In this document: piece by piece, positions 11,336-23,034 of the stretch | Layout: the number at the start of each line of letters is the position of its first letter | How positions within the stretch are numbered: the first letter of the stretch is position 1 | Assembly: GCA_039545315.1 (NCBI GenBank) | Contig: BCIM01000003.1 | Coordinates: 239,799-303,798 of the forward strand | Origin: Kondoa malvinella | Lineage: Eukaryota; Basidiomycota; Agaricostilbomycetes; Agaricostilbales; Kondoaceae | Direction: 5' to 3' | DNA length: 64,000 bases | Notes under the pieces: model-generated | Told to the model about the DNA's origin: nothing | What the model saw: only the letters and a program-made list of their open reading frames with translations | Databases searched by the model: none | Position numbers and translations under genes: made by a program

Positions 11336-11631
11336 TAGGTGTACGTGATCTGTTGAATTGCGAGGTGAATCTAAATCTAGCTTAAGACAGCACGCATAAG
11401 CAGCAACACGGACTGTCAAATCGGCTATCCGAATCAGCTGATGCTCTACCCGGCGTGATTCACCTTTAGAAGACTCCTTCTGGATACTATCTTCTTGTCC
11501 GTTACCTTTTTCCCTTTGTAATCATTCTTCGTCTGTGTGTGCCAACATCGGTGGTCTTTCTGTACTCTTTCCTTCCCGACCGCAATCTCCTTGCACTCCT
11601 CTGCACCTCAGTAGCGCCCAGCCTTCCGTGA

Positions 11632-13631
11632 TGGGGCGCTTCGACGACTTCTGCGAGACAAACGCAGGCAGCGACTTGTGCAAGAATTCTGACGGTTCCT
11701 CAAAAGTGTCAGATCAAGATGAACAGGACGACTCTTCAGACCAGTCAAGTGATTCTCAGACCGATGCAGCAAGTCCGTCGACGGGCTTCCAACAAGCGCT
11801 TGAAGATGGTCAAGCGAACAGCACTGATGACCAGAAGTCAAATTCTGACAATTCCGGTTTTGGACAGAAGGAATCGTCTGACGACAGCGAGCAGCGAGCA
11901 GAGGATGCCAAGCGCTTAGAAGAGGAGAAGAGAAAGCAGGAAGAGGCAGAACAGCAGAAGCGAGCTGATGACGAGAAGCGAAAGCAGGACGAGGAAAAGA
12001 GACTTGAGGATGAAAGAAAGGCAGCAGAAGATGCGGCTGCGGAAGACGAGGACGATAACGAAAAGCAGGTAAATATCTATTTGACTTGCATGGCGCAGCC
12101 TATCTGACGAAAGTATCTCTAGCAGGATGAGGCACAGCAACCTACTGTCTCTATCGAAACTGTTTCTACCTCAAATGCAGTACCTCAGCCAACTCAACAG
12201 CCCACTGTCGAGGCGCCGCAGCAGCCTGAGCCTTTACCCTCACCTGAGCGACAACCCGAACCTCAATCTCAAAGCGAACCTCAAACCTCCCAGCAACCCT
12301 CGCAAGGGACCCAGAAGGTCGAAGAGCCGCCTCAGCAACCTGAACAGCCACGTCCTCAAGAACCTGAGCCGACTACGTCGTCCACGGATCTACCTGCACA
12401 GCAGCCACCATCGTCTCCGACTGATCCGTCTACCTCTTTGACTTCGCCTTTTCCTAGCGCCGAGGCTCAGCAACAACAGATCACTATTCTTGACCCCAAC
12501 AATACCTCGACTGCATCATCTGTATCGGTATCGAGCACAGCAGAAGGCGGCGAAAGATTGCCGACTCAAGTCGGAACCATCTCGATTCCCACGTCCCTCG
12601 TAGGCGGTAGTCAGACGGTGTCTCTTCCGTCTTCCTCGAATCGGCGCTTCACATCGGTCACTACTTCGGCTCCCGTCTCTTCCGGTACAGCTGCTACTCT
12701 TGAATCACCTGCAGAAGACTCGGACGGATTCTCATTGCCTCTGGCAGCTCAAGTCGGCATTCCAATCGCTGTTGCCTTGTCTCTACTTGCGTTCATCTGG
12801 TATTTCAGAAGAACATGCTGCTGTAAGCGCAGCAAAGGGTCTCGCTCTTCCTTTGGCAGCGATACTAGCTTCAACAATATGAACGATGCGCTCGTCATTC
12901 AAGCTTCTGGAGCCGGTAAATGGGACATGGAGAGTGACGTGTCCAGCATTGACGAAAAGCCGGATATTCTGGATTTCGGTGCTTCGACAGACTATGGCAA
13001 TGCAAGAAGCTTTGCAAGTCCGAATACATACGGTAGCGCTCAAGACTATGGCGATACCAAGCAATACGGTAGCCGGGGATATGGTGCTCGTTCACAAATC
13101 ACTGAAGCGACTTCCTATCTACCTTCGGAATACCCAACAAACGTCACCTCGACTACCGAGGATCGATACAATAACTGGATTGGGGGCTCTACGAAGGCTG
13201 CTCTCGACAATGATCTGCGCTCTACATCATCACAGAACCGCTCAAGCTTTCAGACTGGTCCGGCATCTACCTACAACCCTACCCTCTTCCAGTCAGATGC
13301 GGCCGAGGTGTACGATCAGACTCTGGCAGCTCGGTCGACCCGTTACCTCTCGAGCTATCATGTCCCGTCCAACCCTAGTCAAGCTGGTCCAGCTTCAAGC
13401 ATTATCGCTCCGCCTAACAATCGACGGCTGACCAAGTCAAACGTTCGCTTCGCGCCTTCTGCCAAGTCTGCGTCAACCTTTGCACCTACTGCATCAGTCT
13501 ATTCAGCAGGCTCAGTTCGACCTGTTAGCGGGGGTGTTTCAAGTGTCTATAGTCAAGCGACTGGAGTGACTGCTGCGGATTCGGAAGCTGGACGTGTTGG
13601 AGATCTGTTGCTTAAGAGGGGACGCGCGTAG
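11632..13631 (+). CDS. Single-pass membrane protein with Ser/Pro/Gln-rich ectodomain
   Basis: About 640 residues. The N-terminal half is acidic, then Gln/Pro/Ser/Thr-rich. One strong membrane helix follows (AAQVGIPIAVALSLLAFIWY) with a basic, cysteine-containing stop-transfer stretch (FRRTCCCKRSKGSRS), then a Ser/Tyr-rich cytoplasmic tail with repeated YG motifs. This layout matches Mid2/Wsc-like fungal surface sensors, which sit in the plasma membrane and signal cell-wall stress. No cleavable signal peptide is obvious at the chosen ATG, so an upstream coding exon may be missing. A charged run of EEKRKQEEAEQQKR type sits before the intron near 12069-12121, which is unusual for an ectodomain. 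Family role is inferred from layout only. Confidence 0.75.
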
Positions 13632-13879
13632 TGGATGCTGTAGGGACATTGCTTATATGAAATGTCATTTGATTTGCTTTTCGACTTGTCATACCATGTT
13701 ATACCAGCTGCATTGTACTTTCATACTCTTGCTACAGTATTGCCTATCTCTGCATGCAAGGCTTTTACACCAACGGGAAAAGTCAGAATGCCTGCGAATG
13801 CACAAACGCCTTACGATAGGAGGCTCGACCTAGCCTTCTGCTGCTGTTCCTTGTTCGCTCTCTTGCCCGTCAATATAAG

Positions 13880-15812
13880 ATGGGCTTCGAAACAGACTTG
13901 CCCGTATTCAGAGAGACTCCTGTCCAAGAACTTGGACCTCTAGAAGACGCTTCTATCAATCTTGTTCAATCGCAAACTATCTCGTTCGGTAGACCTGCGC
14001 TAGCTCTCAGAGCACGTACAACTTCGTCTAGCGACAGCCGCTATTCGCAAGTCTCTTTCGATCGGTCGCAGCCTCTCGGACTCCCCTCTTCCATGCCTTC
14101 CCCTCGAATGGACGATTCACCTGTGAAGATGGAAGCAGAGCTGAGCCGTCGACATACAGTACAATTGTCGCCTTGCAAGTCCAGCAATTTCCACCTCAAG
14201 CGAAGCGACTCTTTGCCCATATTCCCTCCCGACAAGCAAGCTTTCAAGCAAGATGATCCTTTCAAGCTGGTTGGCAGCGTAGATGACCTGCCTGTGCGTC
14301 TATATCTGGATAGATCTCATTCATTGTCTGATCGGTTGAGCTGGATCAGTCGAATCCCAAGACTTGGACGCCTTCTCAGCGTTAGCTCAGACAGCAATTT
14401 AGGTGAGACGTTACTGACAAAATAATCTTCAGTCGCTGTCTATCTGGCCCATGTTCTGCGTATCACGCCTGCGCCTATCGTAAGCGACCTCAAGCTAGTA
14501 TTCAGCGCATCGCTTAAGCGCATCATAGATCCGCGACATTATTGCCTTTGTGATGAGTAAGAGGTTGACTGGTAGAAAGTTTCTGCGCTTCAGGTTCAAT
14601 CTATCGCCAAGCTCGTCTGTTCGCGCTGATCTGTTCAGTAGAGAGCAAGACTTTAAGAATCTCGATATCAATCCGGCTTGGGCTGTATGCTTGATTGCCA
14701 TGCGCGTCTATTCAGCTGAACATCCTATTTAGCGCATCATGGCCGAAGCTAGAGAGAAGCTCAGGATGGGTTGTCTGCGGGGTCGAATCCTAGGCGCAGA
14801 CGACGAAGATCCACCCATCAACGCCGATTATGCAGGTCTCACCGTTCCGGAAATTGAAGAAGTCAAGCAAAAGTCGTGGAAGATGGCCAAAAAAGGGCGG
14901 GTCAAGAACATTTCTTCGCTCTTCGAGCGGCCAGCTGCAGACGATACTCGACAGAAAGCTCATTCTCGTACTTCTTCCCTCACCGATCTATTTGCCAATC
15001 CGCCCAGCCCGCATTCGCGAAGCAACTCTAATGAGCAGTCAGATGGCAACGAAAGCGAAGCAGGAAGCACTATCTCCGACACTCAATATGCCAATGATTG
15101 GAAAACAAGCTCGCCATTGGATGTTTCGCATGTATTCGAAAGCGGCCTGTCGACTCCTGAGCTTTCTCCATCTTCTCAACAGACCGATTCGCCCTCTCTG
15201 ATTTCGCCCTTCACCGAGAAGGAAAACGCATACGACACAACAACTATAGTACCTGGCTTGCAGATCTCGTTGACGGAACCGGATGTGTCTTCGGCTTTTA
15301 GCACTATGACCAAGCGGGACAACGAGTTGAAATTACCTCATGCACAAGATGTCTTTGCTTGTGCGGAGAAGGCTAGTGAAGGAATGACCTCTATCACCAG
15401 TCGGAACGGAAGCATGATAATGGTCAAGAAGAGTCAATTGGCAGAGTACCTTGATCCCTCATCGTATCGAAGCTTACTGATGCTTTTAATAGCTTGCAAG
15501 CGCGTATGGATCAGATGGAACGTATGCTAGCGGATTTGCAGACTGAACAGGCGGAACAAGCGGATGAGACGGAGGCTCGACAAGTGACGAGCAGAGAAGC
15601 GTTCCTTGAACCTGGGTCACTGACTAGCCTTAGTGGATATGTGATGATGTGCGTACATGTCTCGCTGCTATTGTCGCTGTCTAAGTCAAGTAAACAGGAC
15701 GTCGGTTGGACTTGGCCTGATTTGCGGTGAGTCTCTCTGCTCGGAAAGAAGCGTCAATTGCTGATTAGTGATACAGCCGAGGTGGTGTTCAACAAGCTCT
15801 TTAGACGATGAC
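13880..15812 (+). CDS. Hypothetical protein with coiled coil and C-terminal membrane anchor
   Basis: I read one gene where several short frames follow each other. Introns near 14403-14432, 14556-14592 and 14687-14734 (donor GTATGC, acceptor TTTAG) join the N-terminal Ser-rich part to NPAWARIMAEAREKLRMG. The chain continues through SLFERPAADDT and a long Ser/Thr-rich region. A further intron (about 15450-15492) leads to a coiled coil, LQARMDQMERMLADLQTEQ. Two more introns give a last segment, GYVMMTSVGLGLICAEVV, which is a plausible tail-anchor helix ending FRR-stop. Conserved-looking parts are RLSWISRIPRLGRLL and DPRHYCLCDE. I do not recognise the family; it could be an organelle-membrane adaptor. 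Confidence 0.6.
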
Positions 15813-16092
15813 GTCTTCTCGCTCTCCTAGTCTACCTCATGGCATGCCTGTCTGGAAAGATCTATGGAACGCACCGGTTGTTTTGTTGTGATGTATGAGC
15901 TGTGCCGGTCTACAGGGTGGTATAACTAGCGCTGTGAAGCTATCTGTGACAGTCTGCTTGGCTAGTCTGACCTATATCCTCCGCGATCGAAAACACCAAA
16001 TCACCGACGCGTCTCTTTCTCAGACATTGACATCACATTACACGCGTTTCTCTGCTCTCACTGTCGCTACTCGCAATACACTCGTTCTGAAC

Positions 16093-17315
16093 ATGTCACA
16101 AGAAGACCTTAGCCAAGAAATTGAAGACCTCAAAGTCCCTCCTCCATCTGTCCGACTTGACACGCCTTTGATCGACAGCTACACTTATCATTCTTGTGAA
16201 GGACATGCTGCATTTGACGACACTGAGTATATTATGGGCATTGATGAAGCTGGACGAGGTCCTGTTCTGGGTGAGTACTGCCCTACTGTCTCCTATTGCA
16301 GCTGTCTGATACTACCGCGTAAAGGCCCGCAAGTATACAGCGTCGCATTCTGTCGCACGAGCTTTGTGGATCAATTGAAGGAAATGGGCTTCGCAGGCTA
16401 GTGACCTCTATGCTCTTCATGACGCGCGCGTATTGACTTTGGTGAATGCAGATTCGAAGACTCTCACGCATGAGAAACGCCTAGAGCTGCTCTCTTTGAT
16501 TTGCTCTTGCCCTGATGATCTGAAATGGGCAGTAAGGGTGAGTTTCAATTAACTAGTGAATGTTTCTCGCTGATGAAAATATAGGTCATGTCCCCTGCCG
16601 ATATTAGCAAAGGCATGCTCAAAAAGACACCTTACAATCTGTATGTCGTCAATCCTTTGACTTGCGCGTTCTAATATGAGAGCAGAAACGCTCAATCACA
16701 CGACGCGACCACCCTTTTGATCCAAAGCATCCTCGACAAAGGCTTCAAATTGACTCACGTCTATGTCGATACTGTCGGACCAACAGACGCCTATCATGCG
16801 AAATTATCAGCCGCCTTTCCCACGCTGCAATTCACCGTCGAATCGAAAGCGGATTTCAAGTACCCAATTGTTGGAGCGGCTAGTATTGCGGCAAAAGTGA
16901 CGAGGGATGCATGCATGAGCTGCTGGACTTATATGGAGAAGAATGCGCCGAAGAAAGCGCTGGCGCTAGGCAGTGGCTATCCTTCAGGTCAGTTCAACGT
17001 CCCTCGTAAAGGTAATTGCTGATGATTGCTTGCTAGACCCTCGAACAGTAGCATGGCTAGAAGAGAACGTCGACTTGGTCTTTGGCTTTCCAAACATTGC
17101 TCGCTTCTCTTGGGCAACAGTCAAGAATCTGCTAGAGAAGAAAGCAGCGCGAGTGGATTGGTGGGCTTCAATTGCTGCGCAACAGACATCGCTAACATGA
17201 GCTTAGGTCGGATGAACCGCCCAAGATCCAGCGCTTCTTTTCTACTTCAGCCGCTAATCTCTCGCGAACAGCAATGTGGAAAGAACTCGGCTTGAGCTCT
17301 CAGCTGGCCTTCTGA
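16093..17315 (+). CDS. RNASEH2A: Ribonuclease H2 catalytic subunit A
   Basis: Catalytic subunit of nuclear RNase H2, which cuts RNA in RNA:DNA hybrids and removes single ribonucleotides from DNA. The active-site start IMGIDEAGRGPVLG carries the DE pair. A second block is ADSKTLTHEKR, and the later metal ligand lies in THVYVDTVGP. The substrate-binding segment is KYPIVGAASIAAKVTRD and the end is GSGYPSDPRTVAWL. Six introns must be removed. The one at 16397-16451 seems to use a GC-AG pair (donor CAG/GCTAGT), because only that join rebuilds FADSKTL. The last exon gives PPKIQRFFST, a degenerate PCNA-box-like motif lacking the leading Gln. Start chosen at the first ATG leading to an acidic N-terminus. 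Confidence 0.93.
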
Positions 17316-17592
17316 TCGGATCCAGAATACAATCGACCCTCTCATGCAGGCATGTAAAGTCGCGACTCTTTTTAAAGGATTATTTATTCTGTCACATTTC
17401 ATTTTTGTAAAATAGATCATTCATCATAGAGATATTATCTCGTTGCATTGCAGATACCAGATACACGTTGGAATGTGATGATCGTTACTAGCGTACTGGG
17501 ACACTGCTTGCTCACTGATTGGAAAAGGCAGGATGATGGAAGGAGATGAAAGACAAGCAAGATAGGGCCATGCAAAATCCGCATAGCTCATC

Positions 17593-20500
17593 CTAGCTCT
17601 CTTCATCTTTTACGACTGTGATTGCGCTCTGCAAATGTCGGATTCGAGTGGTCAAGAGAGGGAGCCATGGGTTGACCACCTGGAAAACCCAGTCAGGTTT
17701 CCAGACATCACGGCGAGGCAATCAACCTTACCGAACAAAAGCTTGGTCCACCATCTGAAAGTCCGAAGCGGTCTGGGTGCGTCTCGACCAAGCGTTTCAA
17801 GCATGACTTCCACTTCGAAAGGTCTTCTGCAGGTGCTTTACTGGCTTTGTAAGACCTGTTCATAGTCTCCCGATAGAAGCTTTGCTTGATGAGGCGATAG
17901 CAAGTCTGAGAAGGAGCGATGTGAAGTCTGGCCAAATGTTCAAAGTATTCAGAGCTAAGAGCAGGGTTGGTAGCAAGACAAGCTTCGACTAGTTTGGAAT
18001 TGTTGCCCAGCGAGCCGCTGCAGACCATTAATGATCTGCGGCACTGTTGAGCAGATCACTTACTGTACTAGGAGCAGTTGAACGATCTGAGGCGAATCTT
18101 CATAGGCGGCCTGCGAGCAGAATCAGCGCTTGGGATTGAAAGGACGAAGCAAGAGCACCAGAAGCGTAATCCACGTAGCTGTAGATCTGCTTCGCACGGC
18201 ATCGTGAATGCAAGATCCCCAAAGGGTTCCCCAAACGTATTCATCAGGCCATACAAAATCGGCTGGAGGGGGGACATAAATTTCGCGGCGGGCATAGCAA
18301 CTGCGATGACTGTATCCACGGAATGTTCTTCTTGGTTTGTCGTTGTCGACAGAAAGAGTACTGTGAAAGTCTCTGTGCTGTTTGGTATCGTACAGCCTGT
18401 TCAGGGCAGAAAGGTTGATGGTGAAGCCGTTCACAAGCAGTTGTTTGACCAAGGACTTCACTCCAGGCACGTCTCGTAGAAGCCTTTTGAGAACATTTCC
18501 CTAGTAACCATCAGTATCAAGAGATAGCGACACAAGTGCAGAAACTACTTGATTTGGTTGGCAAAGACTTTTGGCAGCAGCAGCTTTGCCAGCAGCGGTA
18601 TATATCAACAGACGAAATGAATTTCATGACATGCACGGGCGGAAGCACTCCATTCTGCAAAGCGCGAACCAGATGGTCAGGATGGATAGTCACCTTGACG
18701 AATCATATCAGCATGTGCAACACATCATTTGGTGATTGGGCCACCTGCATATCTGCCAACGTTTCGACACCGACTTCAACAGTCATGGCCTGAGATGCAC
18801 TGACGGTAGCCGTTATTGCACTGCTTTGCCAATTGTGGACAGCGCTATTGGCAAGATAGGCAACTACGCTTTCGCTTGATAAGGACAGAAAACAGATGGT
18901 GAGAAAGGCGACTTCTTCCAATTCCTGCGAAGAAGTATCGAAACCGAACTCTTGGAATCCCAGCAGTATGTGGCCAGTGAAGGCATAGAACGCCTAACTT
19001 TTCACTTCAGAGGCGGCTTGATGCAAATGAAGACCAATTACCCTTTTGTGAGGTCCCCGATGCTCTCGATGCTGTCTAGAGTAATCCAGCACCGCTCTGC
19101 CGAAAGCAGTACTGAAATGTCGTAATGAGCAGAGCATAGCTAACATAGAGCGTAAATGTCACACCTCATACGGAATCTGACGAGGTCTTCTTGTTCGATA
19201 CGTTTGTACAGACTGATGACTTCGGGATTCAAAGCGGCGACATTCAGCATAGAACAGAAAAAGCTCGGGCCGGGAATGAGATTACGGTGCATATCACGCA
19301 GACGCTGAAGATTTGTCAATCTGCAAAGCCTTTGGATTGGTTTGAACAGGCGCTCACTCGCAGCTCATCGATTTTACCATCTTCATTCAACTCGACGCTG
19401 GTGAGCACCGGGCGCACGACCGCAATGGCTATCCGGTTGGTGATGTCAACGTCGGCTCGCAGCAGCAGATGCAGGATGTCTGGTTTGAGACGAATGGCCT
19501 CCAGCCATGACGCATCGAAAGGATCTTCGGGACTGAACGGGCTGAAGCGATAGCTGTGCATCGAGTCAGCATCCTCTCGATCATCAGACACAAATCGACA
19601 AACGTCTCAAACAATGCCTTGATCTTGGCCCATTCATCGTCGGCGGTAGTGGTTCCCAGATCAACTGGACGTACTTCGACCAATGCGCCGTCGACTAGCT
19701 TGTAATCAATAGCATTTCTACCAGAGCCAACGTTCGTGCTTCGTCCCCTAGTCACGATCCTATTGATCATGAGCATTACGGTTTCATGGGAGGAAAGTCA
19801 TATTCACCAAGCTCGCAAAATCTACAAAAGCATGGTAAACCGCTGACATCGAAGGGAACTGTTGCGAGCAAGTACCTCAGAATCATCTCGGTCCTTGGCA
19901 GCGCTCATCTGTTCGCCCCAAAGAGCATAACTTTTGTTCAAAACTGCCAACCACGACCCGAAGGGGATGGATTTAGCATTACCCCACTTGTTGGGAAGCC
20001 AGCGAGGAGTCTTTCCGTTGTATGCGCGGCAGACCATTTGAGCAAAGTAGCGACTGAAGCATGCTCGTCCGGATTCGACCAGACTGTCTAGGGTAGCGGT
20101 GTCGAGAATGCCAAAGTGGATTGCATGATAAAGGGCTTGGGACTTGTGATAATGTCGTAGAAGCCATTGAGATCGTGCGTAAGAAGTCTGCAACCTTTTT
20201 CAGTACGCAACGCGAAGATTGTTTTGGAGTCTGCTCACCTGCGAGATCAAGCGGAAACGCTTCGACACTTGCGAGAAGCGTTTGGTAGTCTTGTTCTTTG
20301 GCTTGATGAAGGAGAAAATGAGGATAAGGAGCTCGTCCCCAAGCGCGTCGAACGGAGCATCAAGAGACCACTTGACATACTTTGACTTGCGCTTCGAGCC
20401 TTCGCCTTTGGTGGCTTTGGCCTTCTTTGAGCCATCAGCGACATACTCGTCGCCGTCAGAGGCTACGTCTTCTGGCTCCTCGTCTTGCTGCACTTCTTCC

Positions 20501-20610
20501 AAGTCGCTCAGATCTGTCAAATCGCCACCGCTCTCATCGAGGATGACCTTGAGATCTTCAAGTACATCTTTGTTCTTGGCTGCTTCGATTGCTTTGGTCC
20601 TGCGAGTCAT
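17593..20610 (-). CDS. Large F-box-type protein
   Basis: Minus-strand multi-exon gene of roughly 900 codons. The N-terminus is acidic/Lys-rich (LTDLSDLEEVQQDEE, KKAKATKGEGSKRKSK). It is followed by an F-box-like segment, FDALGDELLILIFSFI..., continuing to QVSKRFRLISQTSYARSQWL after an intron. The body has alternating helices (ATLDSLVESGRACFSRYFAQ, DASWLEAIRLKPDILHLLLRAD), consistent with an Armadillo or ankyrin-like substrate-binding region, but I cannot assign one. The last exon is only seen after a strong GTAAGG donor near 17715 and ends KDEES-stop at 17593. F-box proteins recruit substrates to SCF ubiquitin ligases; that role is inferred. The ATG used gives MTRRTKAIEAAKN. The gene converges on RNASEH2A. 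Confidence 0.7.
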
Positions 20611-21000
20611 GGCCGCTCGACAAGCAATAATTCTGTCCAATCAACAAAGTCAGACGCGTTCTAGATGCAGGTGACGCGACTATCTGCTCTGAGCTTTATA
20701 CAGCGCTGCTGGCATACTATACAAATACGGGACTCCTTCCCTTTCTGGAAAAGCTAATGCATATATTCTTCGGAGACTTTTGCTCGAAGTCGAGCACCTA
20801 TCTCTCAACGCAGCACTTTGCGGCACTGCAACAGACACACGAGTAGCAAGTCTAGAGTAGACTCGATGGATCAGCATAAATGTTCATGCAGCAGGGCAAG
20901 GGCGATAGGAGGCTTGCAATGTTGCGAAGAGAATCAGCTTGGGGGTGCGCGCTGAAAGAGGCAACGCACATGTCGCAGCTACCCCATGTGTGTTCATGCA
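20611..21000. other. Intergenic spacer between two F-box genes
   Basis: About 390 bp holding the promoter of the large F-box gene and the 3' end of the next one. No coding, RNA or repeat feature seen. Confidence 0.4.
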
Positions 21001-22361
21001 TCAAGGATCTATTCGGTTCCAGAGCTCGCCATCTCCTTTGCTGAGGACGGGTTGGCCACATCTTTGATCTTCTGACCTGATGATGATGTTGCCTTGTACG
21101 TGATCCAGCGCTACCCTTGACCAAAGAAGCATCTCCTCGACACGCTCTTCCACAGTATCGTTGTAGATTCCGTGCGGCAAGGGAATATCGAGCCAGACGT
21201 ATCGCAGAAGTGGAAGTCTGCTCCGGTCAAGGAAGAAAAAGGCTTTCAGGCAGCCTAGGGTAGCAGTAAACTGTTTCTGTCCCCCGTCCTCTTCCCATCG
21301 AATGCCAGCCTGATAGATAGTCTTTGCAATTCTGGATAAATTGGCGAAATGCCTCGACAGAAAGCAGGCCCATCAACTTCAACAGAATCCTCTTCTTCCC
21401 AGTCGATGCGAAGATCCGTTATAGATGGGAACAGATGCTGGAAAGTCGCCATCCATGATGTAGCTGCCTCGCAAGGCAGCAGGAGGCAGAAGATTTTGAC
21501 AGCGTGATTAGGTGGTGCGCCGAGTGCTAAGAGACTTCGGCATATGGGACCACTATGTAGGTACGGGTACTGGAGAAATAAGTGACGTATGGACAGAAGT
21601 TCATGTAGAGAGTCCGCGAGAGATTGTAAAAGTACCCGTGCATCGCTGGAGTTGTAGGCTATGTCACACCAGGCAGTGCCTTTGCCTAAACGCGAGCGGT
21701 GGCTCCGATTGAGCTGTAGGCGTCTCATAAGTGGTGCTAGTAGAGGTCGAACATCGAGGACGCTATCGATCATGAGGCATTCCAGCTCTTCGGCAGAGGC
21801 GATCAGTTCGCCGAAGGCTTGCAGCAGATACGAGCTGTCGGATATTTCCTGAATGGGGAGCCCCTTGATTGCAATTGATTGTAGCTGAGATATGCAAGGC
21901 CAGGATACAAGAGTAGCGGCTAGAGCTTGTCTTGTTGTGCTGCCTGGAATCTGGCTAGTCTCTTCATCGTCAAAACCCGGGTCGAGATGACAGTAAAGTC
22001 GAAGGTAGCGAATATTGGGACACTTGTTGAATAGAGCAAGAGCGTTCCAGCTAGATATATGTGCCTGTTCATACGCCATCTGACCGTTCGTCCAGCGTTC
22101 CCCTGACTTCAACCCAACACAGACCTGAACCTCCTTGATCAAGTCACCAATTCGGACAGCACCACCACCACCAAAACTAGACTGCAGGTAAATCTTCCGA
22201 GCTTGCTGATGATCCAGGATCGCATACAGTACTGGCCGAGCCTCATCATCGAAGGTCTTGCATACTCTGCAGAGCCGAGCTAGCTGACGTTTATCATCGA
22301 GCTCTACTGATCTCAAGTAGGTAAAGATATCGCGCCAGAGTTCGATAGGAAGGTACACCAC
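21001..22361 (-). CDS. F-box protein with a frame break
   Basis: Starts with a clear F-box, LPIELWRDIFTYLRSVE...LCRVCKTF, typical of basidiomycete F-box/LRR-like families. Irregular leucine-rich segments follow (NIRYLRLYCHLDPG, LECLMIDSVLDVRPLL, LQYPYLHSGPICRSLL). The first frame closes at 21255, but a second frame continues the same kind of sequence at once, LPLLRYVWLDIPLPHG..., to a stop at 21001. No ordinary intron joins them. One extra base in the G5 run (21281-21285 on the plus strand as C5) would restore the frame, as would removing a 17-nt GT...AG segment at 21255-21271. So this is either a sequencing or assembly indel, a young pseudogene, or an extremely short intron. Role in ubiquitin targeting is inferred from the F-box. 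Confidence 0.7.
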
Positions 22362-22454
22362 TGCAAAAAATACTTGAGCTTCGTACGTGAGAGGCAGACA
22401 TTTGGCATACTTGCTGCGGAAGTGGTTCTGCCCTAGCGATGCCGCTACGGACGA

Positions 22455-23034
22455 ATGCCGTGTATTGTTGATGAAGTAGTGGAAGATAGGGAGTATAATA
22501 GCAAAATGCAGCGCTGGCTAGCCAAAAAGAAGAGAGAAATGGGTCCGTGCCAACGCCGAAGGTTTGACTTGCAATTGGTGATAACACTTGGGTATACAGC
22601 AGAGTCTGGTATCAGCTGGCCAAGTCAGGTATTCGTGGTTCACGACAAGCGATGAGAAAAGGCCGGACTTCTGCCGCCGTCGAGAGGCGAGGTTGAGGGC
22701 CTTGAAATGGAGAGCGGGACGGTTTGGGACCAGGCGAAGATGTGTCTGCGGGGAAGGCTTTAATCGAGGGCATGAGAAGTGTCTATTTGACGAGTTTGGG
22801 ATCGTTGGCACAAGCGGGAGAATTGAGCCGGAGGTGCAGGATGCGATTTGTGATGAGGCATTATGGCAAGAACAGGAGACGAAGAGGATGAACAAGAAGG
22901 TGAACGAAGCCAAAGTAATGGATTATCTCCTTGGGTNAGANGATGCACGNTGGGGACAGTATGGTCGNATCACGCTCGAAGTATGGGACGAAGCTCTGTC
23001 GAAGNAGNCTGAAGTGAAAGCAGCAGAACAGTAA
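22455..23034 (+). pseudogene. Possible non-LTR retroelement tail or remnant
   Basis: Two overlapping frames on the plus strand. The longer one (22588-23034, first codon TTG, not ATG) contains ALKWRAGRFGTRRRCVCGEGF followed by NRGHEKCL. This Arg-rich stretch with a C-x-C...H-x-x-C arrangement is reminiscent of the zinc-binding tail after the reverse transcriptase in fungal non-LTR elements. An upstream frame starts at 22455 (MPCIVDEVVEDREY). No reverse-transcriptase core (YADD-type motif) is present. Seven ambiguous bases (22936-23039) lie in or just after this frame, as expected if reads from several similar copies were merged. Alternatively it is a host orphan gene; the assignment is tentative. 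Confidence 0.35.

Noticed and set aside
15463..15492. A 29-nt intron before the coiled coil of the 13880 gene
   Set aside because: An upstream GTACCT donor gives a 47-nt intron in the same frame and a better coiled-coil register.
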